37,977 bases of DNA from Bacillota bacterium (GTDB taxonomy: Bacteria; Bacillota; Proteinivoracia; UBA4975): assembly GCA_012523545.1 (NCBI GenBank), contig JAAYIH010000036.1:1-37977 (forward strand). Direction: 5' to 3'. Positions 31,181 to 37,977 of this stretch are shown here, piece by piece. Numbering within the stretch: position 1 is the stretch's first letter; every line of letters starts with the position of its first letter. The translations under genes were made by a program, and so were the position numbers. Below the pieces are notes generated by a model, which saw only the letters and a program-made list of their open reading frames with translations, was not told the DNA's origin and made no database searches.

Positions 31181-31678
31181 GTGCGTTGCCCTTTTTGTAC
31201 TTATCCGGAAAGCAAGGTGGTGGATTCCAGGCCCACCGAGGATGGGCGCGAAATACGCCGCCGCCGGGAATGCATCAAATGCGGCATCCGGTTTACCACC
31301 TATGAAAAGGTGGAAAAACTGCCTCTGGTTGTGGTCAAGAAAAGCGGAGGCAGGGAGCTTTTTGACCGCAGCAAAATCTTAAACGGATTGGTCCGGGCCA
31401 GTGTCAAACGGGCCATTCCCCTGGAAAAGCTGGAACAGCTGGTGGACGATGTGGAAACCCAGCTGCGCAACAACCTGGACCGGGAAGTCAGTACAAGTCT
31501 TATTGGCGAGCTGGTGCTGGAGCGCCTGCGCCAACTGGACGAAGTGGCCTATGTGCGCTTTGCTTCGGTGTACCGCGAGTTCAGCGATGTGGGCAACTTT
31601 TTCAAAGAGCTGCAAAAGCTGACGGACCGCAACAGTGACAGTGCTGAATTAAATGAGGATGACAGGGAGCAAAGATGA
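31181..31678 (+). CDS. nrdR: Transcriptional repressor NrdR
   Basis: 165 residues. NrdR represses ribonucleotide reductase genes and senses ATP/dATP. The N-terminal zinc ribbon has CPFC (residues 3-6) and CIKC (31-34) around the VVDSRPTEDGREIRRRREC block. An ATP-cone follows (about 46-136: LPLVVVKKSGGRELFDRSKIL). GTG 31181 follows GAGGTGAAAGG (31170-31180) and is conserved as the start before RCPFC. It overlaps the next gene by 4 bases. No nrd genes or NrdR boxes were seen in the window. Confidence 0.96.
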   Translation: MRCPFCTYPESKVVDSRPTEDGREIRRRRECIKCGIRFTTYEKVEKLPLVVVKKSGGRELFDRSKILNGLVRASVKRAIPLEKLEQLVDDVETQLRNNLDREVSTSLIGELVLERLRQLDEVAYVRFASVYREFSDVGNFFKELQKLTDRNSDSAELNEDDREQR

Positions 31679-32280
31679 ACAACTTGAAATTAGCGCAGGC
31701 AGTGATTGGGCTGGCGATTTTGGCTTTGGGCATCACCCTGACAATTGCCGTCGAAGGCCCTGATCCCTGGGGCCTTTTTATCTTGGCCCTCCACAGACGC
31801 CTGCCCCTCAGCCTGGGCGTCACCACCCAGGTGGGCGGCCTGATGCTGGTCGCCGTCAACTGGGTGTGGGGCAGACGCCGTCCCGGTGTGGCCACGATAA
31901 TGTCCATGGTATTGGTCGGGCTGTTCATAGATTTGTACAACGGCATAATGGGCCTGGAAGCCATTGACGGTTTGGGCGTCCGGGTCGTTGTTCTGGCGGC
32001 CGGCATAACGGCCCTGGCGCTGGGAATATCTGTTTACGTCCGGGCGGGACTGGGGGAAGGCCCGGTGGAAGGTATGATGTTTGTCCTCAGCAATAAACTG
32101 AGGCTGGGCGTAGGGCCGGCCAAGGTCGCCCAGGACCTCAGCTTTTTGGTTTTGGCCTGGGTGCTGGGGGTGTTGCCCCGGTGGGGAACTGTAGTGACGG
32201 CCCTCAGCGTCGGTCCCCTGACCCAGGGATTTTTGCGCTTGTTTTCGGGAATGAAAAAGGCGCCGGAGGCGCCAAAATAA
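31675..32280 (+). CDS. YczE/YyaS/YitT family membrane protein
   Basis: 201 residues, five predicted membrane helices. The family's features are present: ALGITLTIAVEGPDPWGLFI in the first helix region and GISVYVRAGLGEGPVEGMMF with the conserved GxGPxxxxM-type stretch later. Function is unknown for the family (YczE is linked to surfactin production in Bacillus). ATG 31675 overlaps the nrdR stop (ATGA), so the genes are translationally coupled. The C-terminus is a short basic tail. Confidence 0.85.
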   Translation: MNNLKLAQAVIGLAILALGITLTIAVEGPDPWGLFILALHRRLPLSLGVTTQVGGLMLVAVNWVWGRRRPGVATIMSMVLVGLFIDLYNGIMGLEAIDGLGVRVVVLAAGITALALGISVYVRAGLGEGPVEGMMFVLSNKLRLGVGPAKVAQDLSFLVLAWVLGVLPRWGTVVTALSVGPLTQGFLRLFSGMKKAPEAPK

Positions 32281-32363
32281 GGAGAGTGGTTGTATAGACA
32301 GCTTTGCCCGGGAAACTTAGAAATATACGACGGACATAGTTTATACATATGGGAGGTGCAGTC

Positions 32364-33755
32364 TTGCTTACCAAAAGTCAAGCCGAAGAAATATTGGCTG
32401 CCGCGCTGGAAAAGGGCGGCGATTTTGCCGAACTGTTCTGCGAGGACACTTACAGCACCAACCTGGGCATGGTTTCGGGCCGGGTTGAGACGGCGGTTTC
32501 GGGCAGGGATTACGGCGTGGGTATCAGGATATTTTCCGGTTTTAATTCTGTTTACGCCTATACCAGTGACGTCAGCCGGGAAAACCTGATCCGGGTGGCC
32601 CGGGATGCCGCCTCTGCTCTGAACGACAACGCCGGCGCGGTCTGCAAAGATTTGCAGATGGCGGTGCGGGCCAGTGCCCACCCCATCGCCATTTACCCTC
32701 ACCAGCGCGACAAGCAGTTCAAGGTGGACTTGATGCGCCTGGCCTACGAAGAGGCGAAAAATTTTGCCCCGGTCATTGAGCAGGTGCGCATCAGCTTCTG
32801 GGATGAAGATCAGAAGGTGCTCATCGTCAACAGCGAAGGGGTTTTTGCCCAGGACCGCCGGGTTCGCACCCGGATGAAGATTGAGGCCGTGGCGGCCAGG
32901 GGTTCGGAAAAACAGTCGGGATTCTACGGCCCCGGCGCCCATATGGGGCTGGAGTTCTACGAAAAAATCGACATCAGGGACTATGCACGGGAGGCGGCCA
33001 GAATAGCTGCCACCATGATCGATGCAGATTTTTGCCCCAGCGGGCAGTTCCCGGTGATTATTGACAACGAATTTGGCGGGGTTATTTTCCACGAAGCGTG
33101 CGGTCACAGCCTGGAGGCCACATCGGTGGCCAAGAAGACCTCGGTTTTTGCCGACAAACTGGGGCAGCAAATTGCTTCGGAACTGGTCACAGCATACGAT
33201 GACGGCACCATCCCCAACGCCTGGGGTTCTGCCAACATCGATGACGAAGGGACGCCCACCCAGCGCACGTTGCTTATTGAAAAGGGCATTCTCAAGGGAT
33301 ACCTGGTGGACAAACTGAACGGGCGCAGAATGGGCATGCCTTCCACCGGTTCGGGCCGGCGCCAGTCGTACCGTTATGCCCCCACTTCCCGGATGTCCAA
33401 CACCTTTATCGCCGCCGGCAATTCGACGCCTGAGGAGATCATCGCCAACACCGAGTTCGGCATATATGCCAAGTACATGGGCGGCGGTTCCGTCAACCCC
33501 GCCACAGGGGATTTCAATTTCGCCGTCAACGAAGGTTACCTTGTCGAAAACGGCAAAATTACCAAGCCGGTGCGGGGCGCCACACTGATCGGGCGCGGTT
33601 CGGAGATACTGAAAAAGATCGACATGGTGGCCAACAACCTGGCTCTGGGCCAGGGCATGTGCGGCTCGGTCAGCGGCTCCATCCCTGCCAATGTCGGCCA
33701 GCCCATGATCCGGGTTGCGGAGATTACCGTGGGCGGCAGAAAGGGGAGAGAGTAA
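32364..33755 (+). CDS. tldD: TldD-type zinc metalloprotease subunit
   Basis: 463 residues. TldD and TldE form a heterodimeric protease that cleaves unfolded peptides, for example precursors of modified peptides (microcin B17) and antitoxins. The catalytic metal motif HEACGH is at residues 243-248. Family blocks include GSANIDDEGTPTQRT, MPSTGSGRRQSYRYAP and GSVNPATGDFNFAV. TTG 32364 follows GGGAGGTG (32351-32358); the ATG at 32349 lies upstream of that site and is less likely. The gene overlaps tldE by one base, so the subunits are coupled. Confidence 0.93.
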   Translation: MLTKSQAEEILAAALEKGGDFAELFCEDTYSTNLGMVSGRVETAVSGRDYGVGIRIFSGFNSVYAYTSDVSRENLIRVARDAASALNDNAGAVCKDLQMAVRASAHPIAIYPHQRDKQFKVDLMRLAYEEAKNFAPVIEQVRISFWDEDQKVLIVNSEGVFAQDRRVRTRMKIEAVAARGSEKQSGFYGPGAHMGLEFYEKIDIRDYAREAARIAATMIDADFCPSGQFPVIIDNEFGGVIFHEACGHSLEATSVAKKTSVFADKLGQQIASELVTAYDDGTIPNAWGSANIDDEGTPTQRTLLIEKGILKGYLVDKLNGRRMGMPSTGSGRRQSYRYAPTSRMSNTFIAAGNSTPEEIIANTEFGIYAKYMGGGSVNPATGDFNFAVNEGYLVENGKITKPVRGATLIGRGSEILKKIDMVANNLALGQGMCGSVSGSIPANVGQPMIRVAEITVGGRKGRE

Positions 33756-35104
33756 TGGATTTGATGGAATTCAAGGACCTGGTATTCCGCAAAGGCCGGG
33801 CGGCCGGGTTTACCGACATGGAAATTTTCCAGCAGAGTTCCGGCAACCTGTCCATCAAAGTCTTCCAGGGCGAGGTGGACAGCTATACCCTGGCCGAAGA
33901 CAGGGGCTATTCCTTCCGCGGCAAGTACAAGGGCCACATGGGGTACGCCTATACCGAAATCCTGGACGCCGAGTCGGCGGACAGACTGGTGCGGGATGCC
34001 CGGGAAAACGCCGAGGTCATCGACGAAGAAGAACAGCCGGAAATCTTTGCCGGATCCCCCGGCTATCAGGCAGTTGCCGGTATCAGGCCCGGCCTCAGGG
34101 ATGTTACTCCCCAGCAGATGATCGAACTGGCCAAGGCCATGGAAGCCAAGGCCCTGGCCATGGACCCGCGGGTCAGGGCGGTGAATTATTGTCTGCTGGC
34201 GGCGGGCGACAGCCAGGTGAGCATAATCAATACCAAGGGCCTGGATTTGCAACACCGCGCCAACAGTGCCATTGCCTATCTTTCTGCCGTGGTCAGCCAG
34301 GATGATGACACCAAGACCTTTGGCAATTTTGCCGTCATCGACGATTTTGTCACATTTGACGTCGATGCACTGGCCCGGGGAGCGGTGCAGGAAGCCCTGG
34401 CCCTGCTGGGCGCTCAGCCGGTGCCCTCGGGCAGTTACCCGGTGATTCTGCGCTGGGAGGCTGCTGCCGCTTTGCTGGGAACCTTTGCCGGCATCTTCTG
34501 CGCCGACAATGTGCAAAAAAACCTCTCACTGCTCAAAGGAAAAGTGGGCGAAATCATCGCTGCCCCGTCCATAACCATCGTCGACGATCCCCTGATGGCC
34601 AGAGGACTGTACTCGGCTCCCTTCGACGCCGAAGGGGTGGCCACCAGGACCAAGACGGTGGTGGAGCAGGGCAGGCTCAACACCTTTTTGCACAATTTAA
34701 AAACTGCCGCCAAAGACGGTACAGAATCCACCGGCAACGCCGCCAAGAGCTACAAATCCAGCGTTGGGGTGGCTCCCACCAACATGTTTATCAAGGCCGG
34801 TGAGGCCAGTTTGCCGGAAATGATTGCCCAAATGGGCGACGGTTTGGTTATCATCGATGTGCAGGGCCTGCACTCGGGGGCCAATCCTGTCTCGGGAGAT
34901 TTTTCCCTCAGCGCCATGGGTTACCTGGTGGAGAAGGGGGAGATTACCCGGCCCGTCAACCAAATTACCATTGCCGGCAATTTCATTGCCATGCTTAAAG
35001 ATGTGGTTGCAGTGGGCAGCGACCTGAATTTCGGCCTGCCCCAGGGCAGCCATTTTGGGGCGCCGTCCCTCCTCGTCAAAAGCCTGGCGGTGGCCGGCAC
35101 ATAG
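33755..35104 (+). CDS. tldE: TldE/PmbA, partner subunit of TldD
   Basis: 449 residues, same fold as TldD but without the HExxxH motif, as expected for TldE. Blocks such as GYSFRGKYKGHMGYAYTE near the start, IINTKGLDLQHRANSAIAYL, SSVGVAPTNMFIKAG and GLHSGANPVSGDFSL are typical. ATG 33755 shares its first base with the tldD stop (TAATG), with AGGGGAGAG (33742-33750) upstream. A substrate peptide gene was not recognised in the neighbourhood. Confidence 0.92.
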   Translation: MDLMEFKDLVFRKGRAAGFTDMEIFQQSSGNLSIKVFQGEVDSYTLAEDRGYSFRGKYKGHMGYAYTEILDAESADRLVRDARENAEVIDEEEQPEIFAGSPGYQAVAGIRPGLRDVTPQQMIELAKAMEAKALAMDPRVRAVNYCLLAAGDSQVSIINTKGLDLQHRANSAIAYLSAVVSQDDDTKTFGNFAVIDDFVTFDVDALARGAVQEALALLGAQPVPSGSYPVILRWEAAAALLGTFAGIFCADNVQKNLSLLKGKVGEIIAAPSITIVDDPLMARGLYSAPFDAEGVATRTKTVVEQGRLNTFLHNLKTAAKDGTESTGNAAKSYKSSVGVAPTNMFIKAGEASLPEMIAQMGDGLVIIDVQGLHSGANPVSGDFSLSAMGYLVEKGEITRPVNQITIAGNFIAMLKDVVAVGSDLNFGLPQGSHFGAPSLLVKSLAVAGT

Positions 35105-35132
35105 GGCCTGTCGCCCGAAGGAGGGGCGGACC

Positions 35133-36164
35133 ATGAAGGTGCTGAGGGGAAATTTGCACATCCATTCGGATCAGTCCGACGGCACCCTGCCTGTGCCGGA
35201 AATTGCCGGGATAGCGCAACGATGCGGGTTGGATTTTATCGGCATCAACGACCACTATGCCGTCCGGCAGGACCATCAGTACATAGGCGGCGTCCTGGTG
35301 CTGATGGGCACTGAACTCAATCGCCGGCACAGCCATTATTTAGCATACAACGCTCCGGTGCAGCTGCCCCCTGACCAGCAGGACGGCGCTGTTGTGGTCA
35401 AGGCTGTGCGGGATTGCGGAGGGGTGGGCATAATTGCCCATCCCTTTGAAAAAGGGTCGCCGGTTATCAGCAGAGGCAGGCATTATCCCTGGAAGAATTG
35501 GGCGGTCCGGGGTTTTGACGGCATTGAGGTGTGGAACCTTACTTCCCAATGGCGGGATGCCGTGGCCGGTTATGTTCAGGCATTGCTAATGTGGCTGTGC
35601 AATAAGTACATGCCCTTTTACAGCGGACCCTGCCCCGAAGCCCTGGCCAAGTGGGACGAACTCTGCCAAACCGGGCATGTCACCGGAGTGGCGGGCAGCG
35701 ACCTCCACGCTCCCCAGCGGCGGGTGCTGGGGATAACTTTCCGCATTTTGGACTACCCCCTGCTTATGTCTGCCGTCAATAATTACGTTTTGGTGCAGGA
35801 ATTGCAGGGAGACGCCCGGGCCGATGCCTGCGCCGTCCTTGGCGCATTCAAAAGAGGGCGGTGCTGGTTTGCCTTCGACAAACTGGCCCCGGCCCGGGAA
35901 TTTTCCTTTGTCGCCCTGGGGCGGGAGGAAGGGACGCTGGGCGATGTGGTGCAGCGCCGGGGGAGCAGGGTGCGGCTTAAAGTCGCCAGTCCCCTCCCCG
36001 GCCGCATCAGCGTATTGCGCAACGGCCTGCCGGCTCTTGCCAAAGAGGGACAACGCCTGGAGGCGAATGTGGCGGAACCCGGCGTATACCGGGTTGAAAT
36101 CAAGCTGCGCCGCCGGGGGCGCTGGTTGCCCTGGCTGTATTCCAATCCCCTGTATGTAAAATAA
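35133..36164 (+). CDS. PHP-domain metal-dependent phosphoesterase-like protein
   Basis: 343 residues. The PHP domain fills residues 1-250: metal ligands appear in NLHIHSDQSDGT (His9, His11, Asp13), GINDH, MGTELN, IIAHPF and AGSDLHAP. A C-terminal beta-rich domain (about 265-343) with REEGTLGDVVQRRGSRVRLKV is seen in a subset of stand-alone PHP proteins. Such proteins hydrolyse nucleotide or sugar phosphates; the substrate is unknown. ATG 35133 follows GAAGGAGGGG (35117-35126), 28 bases after tldE, and may be in its operon. Confidence 0.88.
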   Translation: MKVLRGNLHIHSDQSDGTLPVPEIAGIAQRCGLDFIGINDHYAVRQDHQYIGGVLVLMGTELNRRHSHYLAYNAPVQLPPDQQDGAVVVKAVRDCGGVGIIAHPFEKGSPVISRGRHYPWKNWAVRGFDGIEVWNLTSQWRDAVAGYVQALLMWLCNKYMPFYSGPCPEALAKWDELCQTGHVTGVAGSDLHAPQRRVLGITFRILDYPLLMSAVNNYVLVQELQGDARADACAVLGAFKRGRCWFAFDKLAPAREFSFVALGREEGTLGDVVQRRGSRVRLKVASPLPGRISVLRNGLPALAKEGQRLEANVAEPGVYRVEIKLRRRGRWLPWLYSNPLYVK

Positions 36165-36179
36165 AAAGAGAGCAAAGGG

Positions 36180-36365
36180 CTACTCTCCGGGATATATTCC
36201 TTCCACTTGATGACTGCTGCGTTCGTGCCTGGTCGGGGTGCGTTGTTCCCGCAAACTGGCACGGATGGGCTCTACAAATTCCTGGGCAAATTCTTCGTCG
36301 TTGAAGCGGCGGCCGATATCTTTATTTCTTGGCCTGCGCCTGGCATAGGTTCTGTAGCGGTTCAT
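36180..36365 (-). CDS. Small Arg-rich hypothetical protein
   Basis: 61 residues, basic at the N-terminus (NRYRTYARRRPRNKD) and acidic in the middle (RFNDEEFAQEFVEP). No family recognised. GGGGAGG (36378-36372) lies 6 bases before ATG 36365, which supports real translation. The frame converges on the PHP gene; a GAGAG/CTCTC hairpin followed by five Ts on the minus strand (about 36187-36164) could be its terminator. Could be a spore- or nucleic-acid-associated small protein, but that is conjecture from charge alone. Confidence 0.6.
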   Translation of the reverse strand: MNRYRTYARRRPRNKDIGRRFNDEEFAQEFVEPIRASLREQRTPTRHERSSHQVEGIYPGE

Positions 36366-36489
36366 TGCCTGCCTCCCCTTTGTATTTGCCCTTAGTATGC
36401 GCCCAGGCTTCTGCGGTTATGAGACAAGGCCAATTTTTTTGCAAAATGGGGCAAACTTAGACTGGACTTCGTGCAAGGGGATGCGGAAG

Positions 36490-37188
36490 ATGACTGAACA
36501 CCTGATTATTGTCTACAGAACCGTCGTCCTGTACTTCCTGGTTCTGGTTCTGATGCGCATAATGGGGAAAAGGGAAGTGGGTCAGCTGTCCCTCTTTGAC
36601 CTGGTGGTGGCCATCATGATTGCCGAGCTGGCCGCTATCCCCATGGAAGATACGTCGATAGAGTTGCACCACGGCGTTGTGCCCATCGTCGTTTTGGTTT
36701 TTCTGGAAGTGGCCCTTTCCTTTTTAACCCTGAAGAGCCAGCGGGCGCGGCGCATTATCGAAGGGACCCCCAGCATAATCATTGAAAAAGGCCGGGTGCT
36801 GGAAAATGAAATGCGCCGTTTGCGCTATAATATGGATGACATGATGGCCCAGATGCGGGAGCAGGGGGTCTACAACATCTGCGATGTGGAGTACGCTATT
36901 TTGGAAACCAACGGCAAGCTCAGCCTCGTTCTCAAAGCGGCCAAGAGGCCGGTAACCCCTGAAGATCTGGGCCTCGACCCGGGTTACGAGGGATTGCCCA
37001 TTCCCCTGGTTTCTGACGGCAAGCTTCTGGGCGAGAACCTGGCCTTGGCGCAAAAGACCGAGGCCTGGCTGAAGCAGGCGCTGGCCAGTTCTCACCAGTG
37101 TACCATTGCCGACTGCCTCTATTGCGCCCTGGACAGCAAGGGGCAATTGCTGGTTTTTAAAAAAGGCGAAACAAAAAAAACGCCCTGA
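36490..37188 (+). CDS. DUF421 membrane protein, YetF family
   Basis: 232 residues. Two to three N-terminal membrane helices (VVLYFLVLVLMRIMGKREVGQLS, then FDLVVAIMIAELAAIPM, then PIVVLVFLEVALSFL) precede a cytoplasmic domain with the family motifs GTPSIIIEKGRVLENEM and LRYNMDDMMAQMREQGVYNICDVEYAILE. Members are found near spore genes in Bacilli and Clostridia; function is unclear. ATG 36490 has AAGGGG (36475-36480) at good spacing, better than ATG 36481. The gene's last bases form part of the terminator of the opposite tRNA-Arg. Confidence 0.92.
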   Translation: MTEHLIIVYRTVVLYFLVLVLMRIMGKREVGQLSLFDLVVAIMIAELAAIPMEDTSIELHHGVVPIVVLVFLEVALSFLTLKSQRARRIIEGTPSIIIEKGRVLENEMRRLRYNMDDMMAQMREQGVYNICDVEYAILETNGKLSLVLKAAKRPVTPEDLGLDPGYEGLPIPLVSDGKLLGENLALAQKTEAWLKQALASSHQCTIADCLYCALDSKGQLLVFKKGETKKTP

Positions 37189-37194
37189 GGCGTT
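37173..37194 (-). terminator. Terminator of tRNA-Arg, inside the end of the DUF421 gene
   Basis: On the minus strand AACGCC/GGCGTT (37194-37189 with 37184-37179) and a T8 run (37180-37173) follow tRNA-Arg by 11 bases. The loop contains the complement of the DUF421 stop codon (37186-37188). Confidence 0.85.
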
Positions 37195-37205
37195 GCTGAC
37201 AAAAA

Positions 37206-37280
<75 letters not shown>

Positions 37281-37293
37281 AAGTTACACTGTG

Positions 37294-37322
37294 ATTATAG
37301 CAACTGGCGCCGAATAAATCAA
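37294..37322 (-). promoter_or_regulatory. Sigma-A promoter of tRNA-Arg
   Basis: On the minus strand TTGATT (37322-37317) and a perfect TATAAT (37299-37294) are 17 bases apart, directly after the end of the transporter gene. Confidence 0.82.
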
Positions 37323-37323
37323 G

Positions 37324-37767
37324 TTATTTGTGGATTGCCATCCGCATGCCGACCAGCATCAGGATGACGCCGATAATGCGCATCCAGGAAAGGGGAATTT
37401 TTTCCAGAGAAAAAATACCAAAATGATCCAACACCACCGCTGTGGTCAACTGGCCGAAAAGTATGGCGGAAATTCCCGTAGTGGCCCCTGTTTTGGCGAT
37501 GGCATAGGCTACGCCGCCAATGATGGCCACGTTGATGACTCCGCCCAGGTAAGCGTACGGCGGGGCGCTTTTAAACTCACTTAACCTGGGCATGCCGGTG
37601 CAAAACAAAACTACAGCCAGGCTGACAATTAACCCCAGGAGATGGACTGTCAGTGACATGGGAGCCACGCCGATTTTCTCCTTCAACGCGGCGTTGATGG
37701 CGCCCTGAAAGGTCATGGCCAGGCCGCTGAGGGCAGCTACAGCTAACGGCAACAGCAGTTTGAACAA
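37324..37767 (-). CDS. DMT-type membrane transporter, YdcZ/DUF606 family
   Basis: 147 residues with about five membrane helices and the DUF606 pattern: LAMTFQGAINAALKEKIG near the N-terminus, PPYAYLGGVINVAIIGGVAYAIAKTGAT in the middle and ISAILFGQLTTAVVLDHFGIF later. The family belongs to the drug/metabolite transporter superfamily; the substrate is unknown. TTG 37767 follows GAGGTGA (37778-37772) and starts right at the first membrane helix. Upstream in-frame ATG 37809 lacks a good site. Confidence 0.85.
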   Translation of the reverse strand: MFKLLLPLAVAALSGLAMTFQGAINAALKEKIGVAPMSLTVHLLGLIVSLAVVLFCTGMPRLSEFKSAPPYAYLGGVINVAIIGGVAYAIAKTGATTGISAILFGQLTTAVVLDHFGIFSLEKIPLSWMRIIGVILMLVGMRMAIHK

Positions 37768-37832
37768 AGTATCACCTCGCTTGTTAGTATAAGCATTTAG
37801 TGCAGACAATATTTTGGGAGGGAAAAGTGAGG

Positions 37833-37977
37833 ATGGAAGTAAAACTCACACTCAACAATTCTTTTTTTGAAGGGACTAATGCCAGGGGCGCCCGCATCAA
37901 GCTGGGTCCGGGGCTGGATGACGGCGTTTCGCCCATGGAGGCTGTGCTCCTGGCCGCCGGGGGCTGTTCGGGACTGG
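37833..37977 (+). CDS. OsmC-family protein, N-terminal part (truncated by window end)
   Basis: 48 codons are visible: MEVKLTLNNSFFEGTNARGARIK, then GLDDGVSPMEAVLLAAGGCSG, which is the OsmC signature where the first reactive Cys lies near the start of the central helix. OsmC/Ohr proteins reduce peroxides with two Cys; the second is outside the window. GGGAGGG (37816-37822) serves either ATG 37833 or the in-frame GTG at 37827. Confidence 0.85.
   Translation, partial: MEVKLTLNNSFFEGTNARGARIKLGPGLDDGVSPMEAVLLAAGGCSGL

Overview
The window looks like chromosomal DNA of an anaerobic, probably endospore-forming, GC-rich member of the Firmicutes (Clostridia, Peptococcaceae/Moorella-like). This is inferred from gene content: a ccpN-PDRP-PPDK cluster, a dgt-rpoD-trmK-nif3-zinc-ribbon order, a leuS T-box, a YtvI-like permease, DacF, a DUF1540 protein and a tetraprenyl-curcumene synthase gene. 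Purine-rich ribosome sites and many TTG or GTG starts also fit. No phage, insertion sequence or CRISPR array is visible.

Layout. 1-6116: the end of a membrane-protein gene, degV, an RluB-type pseudouridine synthase, then ccpN, the PPDK regulatory kinase/phosphorylase and ppdK, closed by a strong terminator. 6.2-9.1 kb: a GNAT acetyltransferase converging on dacF, then dgt. 9.1-14.9 kb: rpoD behind two sigma-H-like promoters, three tRNAs (Asn, CAT, Glu), an operon of trmK, a Nif3-like gene, a zinc-ribbon coiled-coil gene and murG, then rnpB with promoter and terminator. 15.0-17.3 kb: a YtvI-like permease, a DRG-like TGS GTPase and a small DUF1540 gene on the minus strand. 17.3-22.0 kb: leuS with its T-box leader, divergent from a ytpB-like gene whose 3' end overlaps a polyprenyl diphosphate synthase gene. 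22.1-26.7 kb, minus strand: a LysR regulator, a divergent Tm-1/UPF0261-like gene, cysS and glycerate kinase.

26.8-31.1 kb is the most accessory-looking part. It holds a membrane-anchored hypothetical protein, tRNA-Val, a decayed ECF sigma/anti-sigma pair (frameshift at an A7 run, then an internal deletion), a cupin, an isolated BrxF-like P-loop NTPase behind a sigma-H-like promoter, and a degenerate kinase-like protein. 31.2-38.0 kb: nrdR, a YczE-like membrane protein, a tldD-tldE pair, a PHP-domain phosphoesterase, a small Arg-rich gene, a DUF421 protein, tRNA-Arg, a DUF606/YdcZ transporter and the start of an OsmC-family gene.

Most genes are core functions: translation, tRNA maturation, PEP/pyruvate interconversion, cell wall and isoprenoids. 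The best leads for new biology are the stand-alone BrxF-like gene with its neighbours, the tandem sigma-H-like promoters before rpoD where dnaG is expected, the broken sigma/anti-sigma locus, and the antisense overlap of two isoprenoid genes.
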